A stretch of DNA of 10,442 nt from an uncultured Prevotella sp. (GCA_934281565.1 CAKQXI010000078.1:1-10442), one strand, 5' to 3'; shown: positions 1-7,045, counted from the first letter of the stretch. Program-made: numbers and translations. The notes: generated from the sequence alone by a model not told the origin.

Positions 1-471
1 CTGTGCTAAAGAGAGCTGGAAACGTGGTCGTTCCTTGTACTCCTCCTTGATGTTGGGAGCACCGATGATAGCTTCCAGTATCGGGATGTACAACTCCTCA
101 TTGCGATAGGGAGAGTTGGGGTCGTTCAATATGGATTCTCCCAGCTCAAGCAGCCGAAGCTGCATCTGTGGGACCTCGTTCCCATCCCTGATGAACCGTG
201 CCATCAAGGGGACAGACTTCTGCTGGGGCAAGTTCCCCAGCAGAAGTACCCAATCAAAGAAAGCCCTTGCCAACCTCACCGTGTCACCGAGCGTTTGAGA
301 ATCGGTATAGTCAAATCCATTCCAATATCGCTCGGCTTGGTGAAGCCAGTCATCCGCCGACTTGCCCGTAGTAGAAGAAGCAATCGACTTTACTACCTCC
401 CTTTGATTTCCCCCATTGCAGGATGCCAGGCACAGCAGCATACCTAATGTCACCAATAGCATTTTCTTCAT
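1..471 (-). CDS. DUF5106-type lipoprotein, N-terminal part (gene cut by window edge)
   Basis: 157 codons are visible, open to base 1, so the C-terminus is missing. The start at 471 gives a clean lipoprotein signal (Met-Lys-Lys, hydrophobic stretch, lipobox LASC with Cys18), which predicts a membrane-anchored protein. The mature part has the pattern I associate with DUF5106: AERYWNGFDYTD near residue 47, an FFDWVLLL helix near 70, then NDPNSPYRNEELYIPILEA and KERPRFQLSLAQ towards the cut. In known family members this helical region precedes a TlpA/thioredoxin-like domain, which would lie outside the window; I cannot see a CXXC motif here. The gene starts only 9 nt after the stop of the 764-residue fimbrial protein, so it is very probably its operon partner. 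A role in thiol or disulfide handling for the fimbrial proteins is inference only. Confidence 0.8.
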   Translation of the reverse strand, partial: MKKMLLVTLGMLLCLASCNGGNQREVVKSIASSTTGKSADDWLHQAERYWNGFDYTDSQTLGDTVRLARAFFDWVLLLGNLPQQKSVPLMARFIRDGNEVPQMQLRLLELGESILNDPNSPYRNEELYIPILEAIIGAPNIKEEYKERPRFQLSLAQ

Positions 472-480
472 ATCACTTGT

Positions 481-2775
481 TTATTCTTGGATGCAACGGA
501 TGGGAAGAGCGCCTGCTCGATAATAGTCAATACCTACAAGAAGTACATATGTAGAACGAAAACTCAGGAAATAAGAGTGATTTCTATTATAAGGATTAGC
601 AGGCCATAATGCACCATAATCGCCGACCTCCGTTGTTGGTGTGTTACAATATGAATTATAACTGCCTCCAGCGGGGTTGAATGTTGTAACACTACTTTTT
701 TCATCTACATAGAAAGACCATCCATTGTTAAAAGAACTTTTGGCATTAGGTGTATATTTTTCTTTTTCCCATGGCTTGCCACTACCAAAAATATTCCAAG
801 TACCTTTCAATGGTATACGCCATCCCTCAGGACAAGGATCAAAGAAACTCTTTTCCTTGAACTCCTTTTCTGTGGAGAATGGATTGTTCCATAATTGATC
901 GTAATAATCGTTGGGGTCAACCCAATCATAATACGTATGCTTACCTCCTGCTGTAAAAAACTGATCAGGCCATTTGGCAGCAACAGCATAACCAGTGGAC
1001 CCTCCTCCGGCAAATGCAGCTGCCACAAATATACTCGAGCCATGCTCAGATTTATACAAAGCAACTCCTGGGATTACAAAAGGATCCTTGCGACCAAACT
1101 GGTACCGCAAACCTGCTGACTTTTTAAGATCCATATCTGGCGTAGGCGTTGTACTAGCCGTTGCGCCAAGATTACGGTCCATAATGTACTTATTGTAATA
1201 CTTGCCACCAGGCTTCCATAAATCATTGCCAAGAAGACTTACCGTACCAGGATCATATCGAAAGACACTGCCACTGGTCACATCTTCCGTATATTTATAC
1301 TTGCCATCCTCCCAAGGTTTCCTACGATCAGGTTTGTATGGGGTAATCCACAAGTGCCAACTCCACAAGTAACCATCCACTTTTGGAACAACACCTGGTT
1401 TCTTCACACCAATGAGGACATTACATGGCTTAGAAATTGTTTCTTTTAGCTTTATTTTCAAAGAATGCTTGCCCTTACCTATGAATTTCTCTGACTTTGA
1501 ATCTGCAAACTCAATGACATCTTCATTGGTGTCCTGCCAGACAATAGCTGCCTCCCAGTCATAATTTTCATCTATCATTTTTGTGTCATCTTTTCCCACT
1601 TCGTGCCAAAACTTGTTGATGCGCTTATATGGATAAATAGTGTATATACTATCCTTTTTATTTAAATCCATCATAATACAGTTCGCACCCATGGGAGCTA
1701 TCTCTGCCACACGAGAATCAATATTTGGATCGCCACGACCTAAAATCTCCACAGGGAGGGTATAATGGTAGTTTGGCCTCACATTGAAATCACTTACATT
1801 CTCACCCACGTAGAAAGTGTAACGGTAAGGGACATCCGTTTGGGTGTCCGTGGCAAAGACCTTGACACAAGTGGAAGCTGCTGTCATATTAGAAGTATTC
1901 TTTTTCTTTGCATCCTTGATGTTTGCATCTGAGCCCTGGCAGTTACGGGGAAGATAATACACAAGTTCCTTGCTCTCATTGCCATTCAGGACAATGCCCT
2001 CTTTCGGAAAGTCCATAAGACTCGCATCCAAAGTAAACTTGTCATTCCCATCATAGAGACGGTCGGCGTAAGACAGCCTATTGGGCACGTTGCATAATTG
2101 AACGCCGGTTATCTTCATCCTTGATTTGTCTACATTTACCAGCTTGAGAGTGAGCTTGGCGACATTGCGGTAGAACTCGCAATCAAGGAATGTCGTACTG
2201 GCACTCACTTTAGAAACGCAACTCAAGTAAAGCTCAGCTTTCTTACCGCTAACGGCAGTGGTATTATAGGTATCCTTGAAGGTTTTTATATCTTTACTGC
2301 TTTTTTTGATGTTGTCCAACGTTTCATAATCGGACAGGTTGCCTGAGCCAAAGAGCTGGTCATTGTGCGTGTTGGCGATCAGTACGCACTTATACTCATC
2401 TGCACTGCCAACACGTGGCAACTGCACACCTAATTTGCCACCATTGGCTGTAAGCTGCTCCATCGTTATATATTTTGCGACATAACTGCCCTTGTCATCC
2501 TTCATAAGCTTGCCGTCCGTGCCGTATTCCAACAGCCAGAGGTCACTCACCCTGTAATCCGGGGCTGTGCCCTCATCCGTTTCATTGGGGTCGATTGTCC
2601 TTGTCGTACCATTGGCTTCTTGCTCGGGGGCGGTGCTCACCTTGAGCTGCACCGTGGCACTGCGACCCCTGGAACAGGAAGCTACATGCCCGCCATCGAG
2701 CAAGTTTTCCGAGCAAGAGACACACGTCAATGCAAGCAGTGCCAGGAGCGACAGCCTTGTTGTCTTTGTTACCAT
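481..2775 (-). CDS. Large fimbrial lipoprotein, DUF4906-like with C-terminal FISUMP-type domain (candidate tip or anchor)
   Basis: The protein has 764 residues and a lipobox CVSC (Cys21) after a hydrophobic signal. The N-terminal half resembles DUF4906/Mfa2-type fimbrial subunits: a beta-strand-like ATVQLKVST near residue 40, RVSDLWLLEYGTDGKLM near 75-90, and a YTFYVGENVSDFNVRPNYHY segment near 320-340. The last 235 residues form a separate domain: YIMDRNLGA (about 530), GLRYQFGRKDPF (about 555), DPCPEGWRIP (about 647) and a terminal ALPIRCIQE. I recognise this as the Fibrobacter-major-paralogue-like (FISUMP) fold found at the ends of Bacteroidales surface proteins. Position last among the structural genes, large size and the extra domain suggest a tip adhesin or a base anchor. 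Base composition drops sharply between the 5' and 3' parts of the gene, hinting at a swapped or diversified distal domain. The 80-nt gap before it has only a weak 5-bp hairpin (2833-2845). Confidence 0.82.
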   Translation of the reverse strand: MVTKTTRLSLLALLALTCVSCSENLLDGGHVASCSRGRSATVQLKVSTAPEQEANGTTRTIDPNETDEGTAPDYRVSDLWLLEYGTDGKLMKDDKGSYVAKYITMEQLTANGGKLGVQLPRVGSADEYKCVLIANTHNDQLFGSGNLSDYETLDNIKKSSKDIKTFKDTYNTTAVSGKKAELYLSCVSKVSASTTFLDCEFYRNVAKLTLKLVNVDKSRMKITGVQLCNVPNRLSYADRLYDGNDKFTLDASLMDFPKEGIVLNGNESKELVYYLPRNCQGSDANIKDAKKKNTSNMTAASTCVKVFATDTQTDVPYRYTFYVGENVSDFNVRPNYHYTLPVEILGRGDPNIDSRVAEIAPMGANCIMMDLNKKDSIYTIYPYKRINKFWHEVGKDDTKMIDENYDWEAAIVWQDTNEDVIEFADSKSEKFIGKGKHSLKIKLKETISKPCNVLIGVKKPGVVPKVDGYLWSWHLWITPYKPDRRKPWEDGKYKYTEDVTSGSVFRYDPGTVSLLGNDLWKPGGKYYNKYIMDRNLGATASTTPTPDMDLKKSAGLRYQFGRKDPFVIPGVALYKSEHGSSIFVAAAFAGGGSTGYAVAAKWPDQFFTAGGKHTYYDWVDPNDYYDQLWNNPFSTEKEFKEKSFFDPCPEGWRIPLKGTWNIFGSGKPWEKEKYTPNAKSSFNNGWSFYVDEKSSVTTFNPAGGSYNSYCNTPTTEVGDYGALWPANPYNRNHSYFLSFRSTYVLLVGIDYYRAGALPIRCIQE

Positions 2776-2855
2776 ATCGATTGTATTTTATATTCTTGTC
2801 TTTATTACGTTCTTCTTGTTTTTGGGATGTTTCTTTCCACGAAAGTCTTGGGGCA

Positions 2856-3914
2856 TCACTTGCCTATCTTCTGCGGATCAAGCAGGCAGAACTTCCAACC
2901 GTCTTCCTCCATCACCTTGATCTTCACATCTATGCCACCACCAAGGGTAACGGTGAGCAAGTAGTTCTTGCCACCAATGTCCGTCTGGGTCTTGCCAAGC
3001 GTCACGTCGGCACTGTACGTCCTTGTATGCTGCCCGGGATTGGCGGGGTCCGTGTCCACGACGAACGACAGGCGGAGACGTTGAATTGGGCGAACAAGGA
3101 GGCACTTGTCCAGGACTTTGGAGTCGACATCCCAGAGGCTTGGATTGTCCAGCTTATAGGAGAAATCATCAACAGTGGAGCTGTAGGTGACCGTTCCTTT
3201 GACAAGGTTGAGCACAGCCTTTTCCTTGAGCTTGTTGGCATCATCTCCCGCATCCTTGGGATTGCCCTTGACGGTGATCGTGCCCACTTTCCAGCTTGCA
3301 GGGAAGTCCGCGCCCTTCGTCAACTTGAACCGAAGCTGTTGCAGCCTATGGTCAAACTTAAGTTTCGGCTGTGGCTGTGGCTCGCCTTTCCCTGCCCGCT
3401 CTATGCCTGTGGCATCCGCTGCCCAGAGAATGTCTGTATTTCCCTGACTGATGTCAAACGTAACGGTTGGCATCGTGTCCCCAGAGCCTTTCCGATAACC
3501 ATCAGCCGATGGTAAATCCGTAGCCTCGGGCATCACAGGACTGTAGGCGTAGAAATAGAGCTTGCCCGCTATCGGGTAGTACTGTGGGGTGTTGAACGAT
3601 GCGTCGCTCTTGGAGTCGGAACTAACCGCCTGGTTGTGGAAGTAGGCGACATCATAATCCTTGCCAGGAGCGGCATCGCCAAGGTAGTCTGTCACGGCGA
3701 AGACATCCCTCGTGTCCTTGGGGAACTTCGAGTCCGACACTGGTCCCGACAACCCCCTGGATGTTGGCTGGGAGGTGCTGACTGTTGCCATGGGCACAAT
3801 GGCTGCGCCATGATGGGGACCAGTGGTCGGACTGCATTCTTCAGATGAGCAGCCAACGACCAAAGCAGGGAGAGCCATGATGGATAAAGCCCAGAGTATA
3901 TGTTTTCTTGTCAT
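2856..3914 (-). CDS. Fimbrillin family lipoprotein (Mfa-like), second subunit
   Basis: The protein has 352 residues from the chosen start. The signal is MTRK followed by a hydrophobic run and lipobox VVGC (Cys22). An upstream in-frame ATG at 4007 adds 31 residues but would bury the signal peptide behind a charged extension and run through two intercistronic hairpins, so 3914 is preferred. Family features: QYYPIAGKLYFYAYSP near residues 111-126, TVTFDIS with DILWAADATG near 150-170, and FDHRLQQLRFKLTKG near 187-201, the conserved strand pattern of the Mfa_like_1 (PF13149) fold. TSRG near 51-54 is a possible arginine-specific processing site, by analogy with Porphyromonas fimbrillins, where the N-terminal strand is removed before donor-strand assembly. 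It lies between another fimbrillin gene and the large tip-like gene, so an accessory shaft or adaptor subunit is the best guess. Confidence 0.85.
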   Translation of the reverse strand: MTRKHILWALSIMALPALVVGCSSEECSPTTGPHHGAAIVPMATVSTSQPTSRGLSGPVSDSKFPKDTRDVFAVTDYLGDAAPGKDYDVAYFHNQAVSSDSKSDASFNTPQYYPIAGKLYFYAYSPVMPEATDLPSADGYRKGSGDTMPTVTFDISQGNTDILWAADATGIERAGKGEPQPQPKLKFDHRLQQLRFKLTKGADFPASWKVGTITVKGNPKDAGDDANKLKEKAVLNLVKGTVTYSSTVDDFSYKLDNPSLWDVDSKVLDKCLLVRPIQRLRLSFVVDTDPANPGQHTRTYSADVTLGKTQTDIGGKNYLLTVTLGGGIDVKIKVMEEDGWKFCLLDPQKIGK

Positions 3915-3945
3915 TCCGTTGTTGAGTTTAATAATTGTGAGATAA

Positions 3946-3976
3946 GGAGGGAGTGCCATGGAAAGGGACTCCCTCC
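3946..3976 (-). promoter_or_regulatory. Intercistronic hairpin between the two fimbrillin genes
   Basis: Nine-base perfect arms (GGAGGGAGT, 3946-3954, with ACTCCCTCC, 3968-3976) and a 13-nt loop. No U tract follows on the minus strand, so it is better seen as an RNA-processing or stability element than as a strong terminator. Confidence 0.6.
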
Positions 3977-3988
3977 CAGATTCAAAGA

Positions 3989-4008
3989 CTTGGCGATTCA
4001 ATGCCAAG
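3989..4008 (-). promoter_or_regulatory. Second hairpin just after the first fimbrillin stop codon
   Basis: CTTGGC (3989-3994) pairs with GCCAAG (4003-4008) around an 8-nt loop, 10 nt beyond the stop of the 337-residue fimbrillin gene. With the next hairpin it could protect the 3' end of the upstream message. Confidence 0.5.
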
Positions 4009-4018
4009 GAAAGGAGAC

Positions 4019-5032
4019 TTAGTCGGTCTTCTCACCGCCCTTGATGTCGTCAACCGTTTCCTCGGTCCACTTGCTAACCTCCACATTGACAAACCTGATA
4101 GGCTTGCTGGAGTCGATAATTGGTTTCCCTTTCTCATTGTAGCCGAAGCCATCGGAGAAATCTATGGTATAGGTGTACTCCGTGTTGGGCTCCCATGTCT
4201 TGGCCTTCACTGGAAGATAGATGGCGCCATCATGCACAGATGCGCCTGCGACTGTGGTTATCTTAACCAACATACCAATGTATGGGGATGCGGTCTTTGC
4301 TATCTCCTCTGAATTCCTATCCCATTCCACGAGGCTCTGGGGGAGGAGCTTAAAGCTGCCATCAACCGTCAAGACCTTGGTATTCTGCGTTCCATCGACC
4401 GTGATGGTGTTTGCCAAGGTCTGCTTATAGGAAGCCTTGCCTGTTTGGTTACTCCACTCTTTCTTGGCGATGTCGAAAGCACCGGAGTTCTGCAAGTTAC
4501 CGAAGAACACATTCTTGATGACGCACTTATATCCCGTATTGGTGCCCTTTACCTGGAGTTTCACCTTTGAGAGGGCATGGGTGAGGGTCATCGGAACGCC
4601 ACCATCGGGATAGGTGGCCTTGTCACCGCTGGCATATCCAACTATCAAGTCCACCTGGTTCGTCGCCTTGTCCTTGACCGTGAAGTCCTTGATGGTCGTG
4701 TTGTTTGCGACTGTGAAACCATTGCTCTTCGCCTCTGGGGCATAGGCATAGAACTTCAGCTCATACTCCGGCCAGAAATACTTGCGTGCCGACTCCCATG
4801 AGCTGCCCTGCTTGGTAAACTTCTCAGCGAAGTAGGTTCCATTATTACCGGTGGCTGTAGCCCAGAAAGCATCCAGGTTATCCGTATCAAAGTCATTTGC
4901 ACGGGTAACATCGAGTGCTGCGTTGAAGCTGATGGCGCGGCCATTGTTTACTGACTGTTGCTCGTCATGGGAGCAGGATGTCGCCATTGCCAATGCTGCA
5001 AGGGCAACAAAAAATAAACCTTTCTTTTTCAT
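4019..5032 (-). CDS. Fimbrillin family lipoprotein (Mfa-like), probable major shaft subunit
   Basis: The protein has 337 residues, with a signal of three lysines, a hydrophobic core and lipobox ATSC (Cys20). The mature start, GRAISFNAALDVTRAND (residues 31-47), is typical of Bacteroidales fimbrillins. Arg44 sits where arginine-specific cleavage is known to occur in the Mfa1/FimA group. Further family signs are KYFWPEYELKFYAYAPE (84-100) and LTHALSKVKLQV (150-161). It is the first fimbrillin in the operon and is followed by two hairpins, which could enrich its message over downstream genes. That order and the size, smaller than the tip-like protein, make it the likely main shaft subunit; this is inference. 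An AT-rich gap of 68 nt precedes it, with only a 7-of-8 match to the -7 box (5058-5065) and no clear -33 box, so I do not call a separate promoter. Confidence 0.87.
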   Translation of the reverse strand: MKKKGLFFVALAALAMATSCSHDEQQSVNNGRAISFNAALDVTRANDFDTDNLDAFWATATGNNGTYFAEKFTKQGSSWESARKYFWPEYELKFYAYAPEAKSNGFTVANNTTIKDFTVKDKATNQVDLIVGYASGDKATYPDGGVPMTLTHALSKVKLQVKGTNTGYKCVIKNVFFGNLQNSGAFDIAKKEWSNQTGKASYKQTLANTITVDGTQNTKVLTVDGSFKLLPQSLVEWDRNSEEIAKTASPYIGMLVKITTVAGASVHDGAIYLPVKAKTWEPNTEYTYTIDFSDGFGYNEKGKPIIDSSKPIRFVNVEVSKWTEETVDDIKGGEKTD

Positions 5033-5072
5033 AAATGTTTAAGAATTAATTATTAAATAAACATAACCTCAG

Positions 5073-5099
5073 TTGTCCATAACATGGAGATGTGGACAA
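5073..5099 (-). promoter_or_regulatory. Hairpin between the DUF5119 and first fimbrillin genes
   Basis: TTGTCCA (5073-5079) pairs with TGGACAA (5093-5099) around a 13-nt loop, 1 nt after the DUF5119 stop codon. No U tract follows; it could be a partial terminator or a processing site that separates the first two genes from the fimbrillin message. Confidence 0.45.
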
Positions 5100-5100
5100 A

Positions 5101-6093
5101 CTAGTTATAGGCTGTTGCTGGGACAATCACTTCCTCGCCCTTGCCCCACTCGCCCACGGTGGGCTTGATGCTGAAGTTGCCGCCTGTTGTGGCAGGCAAG
5201 GGAAGCTTGTCGAGAACGATGTGAACGTGGAAGGGATCTTTGGCGTTGCGAATCTGGTCCGTCACATCATAAGTGTAGAACTTCCGACTCCCATCATTAA
5301 GGAGGGCATAAATGGAAAGCTTGTGCTTCGAACTGTCATGGCGGGCATTGTAGCCAAAGGTGCGGAGACTGCCCTGCAGGGTGGTACCGTCCCACTGCTT
5401 CTCCATGCCAAACGCAACCGTCACCAGCTCATCCGTAGGGATACCTGTGGAAGCCATCACTCCACCAGCCATACCAGAAAGCGTAGCTGAGACACCACGT
5501 AAATGGCTCATGTTCTGGACATTGCGGATATCTACAGTACAGGTTCTGAACAGGGGCTTGGGATAGAGAGTCAGGGCATGGAGGGAGGACTGCATGGACT
5601 CATCGGAGGGGATGATGAGGGGCAAAAGGGTCACGTCGCACCATACGCTGTCCGGTTGAAACACCATGCGCTCACGCTCCACCCCCTTTGCACGGGGAAG
5701 CTTGGAGACCGCTGCATTGACACCGTCCAAGACTGCAATGTCACGGGTATAAACCTCGAATGTCTCTATATTCTCTATGTTGCGGAAGAAGTTGCGGGGG
5801 GCATCGCTATTGATGCAAAGGGCATCGTAGACACCTTGGGAAAGACCGATCTTACCGCCATGGTAATCCGTGAACTCGTGGTGCATGCGCCACTCACTGT
5901 CCTTGGAGAACGTATAAAGCCTCATTGTGGCAGGATGGGCCGCCGGGGCATGCTGCCAGTCGAATGTCACCTCCACATTCTTGGTATGGGGATGCGTGTA
6001 GCAAAGCTCCTTCTGGTAGCAAGATGTCAGAATCGTCTGTGTGAATAGCAGGATGGAAAGACCTGCAATCATCAAAATGTCATTGTGTCTCAT
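5101..6093 (-). CDS. DUF5119 family lipoprotein of fimbrial operon
   Basis: The protein has 330 residues with an N-terminal hydrophobic stretch and lipobox LTSC (Cys25). Immediately after the lipidated cysteine comes KELCYTHPHTKNVEVTFDW (residues 28-46), the signature opening of DUF5119. Next come a TMRLYTFSKDSEW region and a YHGGKIGLSQGVYDALCINSD segment typical of a beta-sandwich strand followed by a turn. Proteins of this group sit beside fimbrillin genes in Bacteroidales and resemble the Mfa2/FimB anchor fold in overall layout, so a role as outer-membrane anchor or assembly factor is plausible but unproven. The start codon overlaps the stop of the upstream DUF3575 gene (ATGA, 6090-6093), implying translational coupling and near-equal dosage of the two. 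A 7-bp hairpin (5073-5079 with 5093-5099) follows its stop. Confidence 0.85.
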   Translation of the reverse strand: MRHNDILMIAGLSILLFTQTILTSCYQKELCYTHPHTKNVEVTFDWQHAPAAHPATMRLYTFSKDSEWRMHHEFTDYHGGKIGLSQGVYDALCINSDAPRNFFRNIENIETFEVYTRDIAVLDGVNAAVSKLPRAKGVERERMVFQPDSVWCDVTLLPLIIPSDESMQSSLHALTLYPKPLFRTCTVDIRNVQNMSHLRGVSATLSGMAGGVMASTGIPTDELVTVAFGMEKQWDGTTLQGSLRTFGYNARHDSSKHKLSIYALLNDGSRKFYTYDVTDQIRNAKDPFHVHIVLDKLPLPATTGGNFSIKPTVGEWGKGEEVIVPATAYN

Positions 6094-6758
6094 CGGATAC
6101 CTCCTTTCTTCTTGTTGATGTTTGTCTTGCCCAGTTGCCAGACCAAGGTTGCCTCAGCCTTGATGGGGCCGAACCAATGGCGGTTGCGCGTCGACTGCCA
6201 CACATAGTGGGTGTCAATGGGGCGGTATTCCTTGTACTCGCCGCCAAGGTAGCCCACTGCCAAGCCAAGGTCCAGGCTCAGTCGTCTGCCTATCGGGATT
6301 GAATAGCCGTACTCGAGGCCAACCGAGTAGGAGAACTCGGAAAGGTGTCCCTTGCCGCCGAACTCGAAGTCATAGGACAGCGCCTGCATCAGAATGCCAA
6401 GATGGTGGCCGCTGAGGGGCTTGCGGGATGCCCTTGCGCCGAGATACTTCCTCAGGCTCAGCTCCCCGCCGTAAGTGCGCCAGTACCTGTGGCTGGTGTC
6501 GTTGTTGAACCACGTGTGCCAATAACCAACGCCAAGGGACCAACCCATGCCAACGTAAAGCTCGGCGGAGAGGTTGGGAATGAGCATGGCGTCATACAGG
6601 AGGTTCGTACGCAACGACCAGTAAAGGGAGTCGTCATCGGCGATCAACGCCTTGTACTTGTCCGCAGCGTCAGTTTCGTTGGACGGGGGAAGGTGTCCCC
6701 ACGTCAGACCCGCCGTCATCGTCAGGCAAGTCGCTAATGTTAACAGTCGTTTATGCAT
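6090..6758 (-). CDS. DUF3575 outer-membrane barrel-like protein, first gene of fimbrial operon
   Basis: The protein has 222 residues with a cleavable, non-lipoprotein signal (MHKRLLTLATCLTMTAGLTWG, cut near residue 21). The mature part is rich in alternating aromatic/polar strands expected of a small outer-membrane beta-barrel: LRTNLLYDAMLIPNLSAELY (49-68), GWSLGVGYWHTWF (72-84), YSVGLEYGYSIPIGRRLSL (144-162) and a terminal FGPIKAEATLVWQLG. The GEYKEYRPIDTHYVWQSTR segment (173-191) is the part I associate most strongly with DUF3575. Genes of this family commonly precede a DUF5119 gene at fimbrial loci, as here. It may help export or anchor subunits in the outer membrane, but its biochemical role is unknown. 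As the first gene it takes the promoter input from the 689-nt intergenic region described separately. Confidence 0.85.
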   Translation of the reverse strand: MHKRLLTLATCLTMTAGLTWGHLPPSNETDAADKYKALIADDDSLYWSLRTNLLYDAMLIPNLSAELYVGMGWSLGVGYWHTWFNNDTSHRYWRTYGGELSLRKYLGARASRKPLSGHHLGILMQALSYDFEFGGKGHLSEFSYSVGLEYGYSIPIGRRLSLDLGLAVGYLGGEYKEYRPIDTHYVWQSTRNRHWFGPIKAEATLVWQLGKTNINKKKGGIR

Positions 6759-6801
6759 CTTCTTGCAAATTTTAATGTATCTTTATGCACCGGTATAGAC
6801 T

Positions 6802-6821
6802 TCTTGCCAAGAGGTGCATAA
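6802..6821 (+). repeat. Left inverted repeat of candidate invertible promoter (IRL)
   Basis: TCTTGCCAAGAGGTGCATAA. Its exact reverse complement is at 7015-7034. The outer side continues, after a 10-nt interruption (6792-6801), with TTATGCACC (6783-6791), which also occurs beside the right copy. The copy lies 44 nt upstream of the first codon of the fimbrial operon. Confidence 0.9.
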
Positions 6822-6925
6822 AAATATTGGACGATTTTTGCATATTTTTCAAGTATGGGAATAAAGCATCTGCCATCGCATATATAAAATAAGGTGTAAG
6901 CAGCATACAGGCGCATCTGTTAGAA

Positions 6926-6933
6926 CAAACGTA
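6926..6933 (-). promoter_or_regulatory. Possible weak -7 box reading towards the fimbrial operon
   Basis: The minus strand reads TACGTTTG, a full TAnnTTTG match, but the four bases 19 nt upstream are TGAT, a poor -33 element. It could give basal or activator-dependent transcription of the operon in the present orientation, with a leader near 160 nt. Confidence 0.25.
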
Positions 6934-6973
6934 TACAACTTTTGATTTAAATATCATTTTTTTCTCTAAAAAC

Positions 6974-7004
6974 TTGCAAAATACAAATAAATATCCTATT
7001 TTTG
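6974..7004 (+). promoter_or_regulatory. Bacteroidetes-type promoter inside the candidate invertible segment, reading right
   Basis: The -33 element TTGC (6974-6977), 19 nt of spacer and TATTTTTG (6997-7004) match TAnnTTTG exactly. The predicted start is near 7011, just before the right repeat. In this orientation it reads away from the fimbrial operon and towards the 3' end of the regulator gene. A TGCACC half-site (7003-7008), like those in the repeats, overlaps the end of the -7 box. Confidence 0.65.
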
Positions 7005-7012
7005 CACCATGG

Positions 7013-7045
7013 AATTATGCACCTCTTGGCAAGAGGTGCATAATT
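7013..7045 (+). terminator. 33-nt near-perfect palindrome, hairpin followed by a short T tract (also contains IRR)
   Basis: Sixteen-base arms (AATTATGCACCTCTTG on the left) pair around a single central G at 7029. On the plus strand it is followed by TT and ATC, so it could terminate transcripts starting near 7011. It equally resembles a dimeric operator or a recombination site. The role as terminator is the least certain part of this entry; the palindrome itself is certain. Confidence 0.4.
7015..7034 (-). repeat. Right inverted repeat of candidate invertible promoter (IRR)
   Basis: Plus strand reads TTATGCACCTCTTGGCAAGA, the exact reverse complement of 6802-6821 (20 of 20). It forms the left two thirds of a larger palindrome spanning 7013-7045. 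Confidence 0.9.

Larger units (their letters stand above)
6802..7034. promoter_or_regulatory. Candidate phase-variable invertible promoter segment
   Basis: 20-bp perfect inverted repeats enclose 193 bp of AT-rich DNA that carries a good Bacteroidetes-type promoter near the right repeat, pointing right. Inversion between the repeats would place its -7 box at about 6839-6832 on the minus strand, with a start about 66 nt before the DUF3575 start codon. That spacing is very close to the regulator's own leader. Invertible promoters flanked by short inverted repeats are well known for capsule and surface-protein operons in Bacteroides. No recombinase gene is in the window. The palindromic nature of the repeats leaves an operator pair as the alternative. 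Confidence 0.6.

Noticed and set aside
2730..3515. Plus-strand open frame of 261 codons
   Set aside because: It lies opposite two well-supported fimbrial genes and the gap between them, and shows no signal, domain or family pattern. It is a shadow of the GC-rich coding strand.
3915..4007. Longer start (ATG at 4007) for the second fimbrillin
   Set aside because: It would add 31 residues before the lipoprotein signal and translate through two hairpins; the ATG at 3914 gives a normal signal peptide.
5058..5065. Internal promoter for the first fimbrillin gene
   Set aside because: The minus strand reads TATGTTTA, one base off the -7 consensus, and no TTTG-like element occurs 19-21 nt upstream.
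5503..6048. Plus-strand open frame of 181 codons
   Set aside because: It is entirely antisense to the DUF5119 lipoprotein gene and its translation has no recognisable features.
7013..7045. Terminator of the regulator gene on the minus strand
   Set aside because: On that strand the palindrome is followed by AATTCCATGG, not a U tract, and it lies over 400 nt beyond the stop codon.
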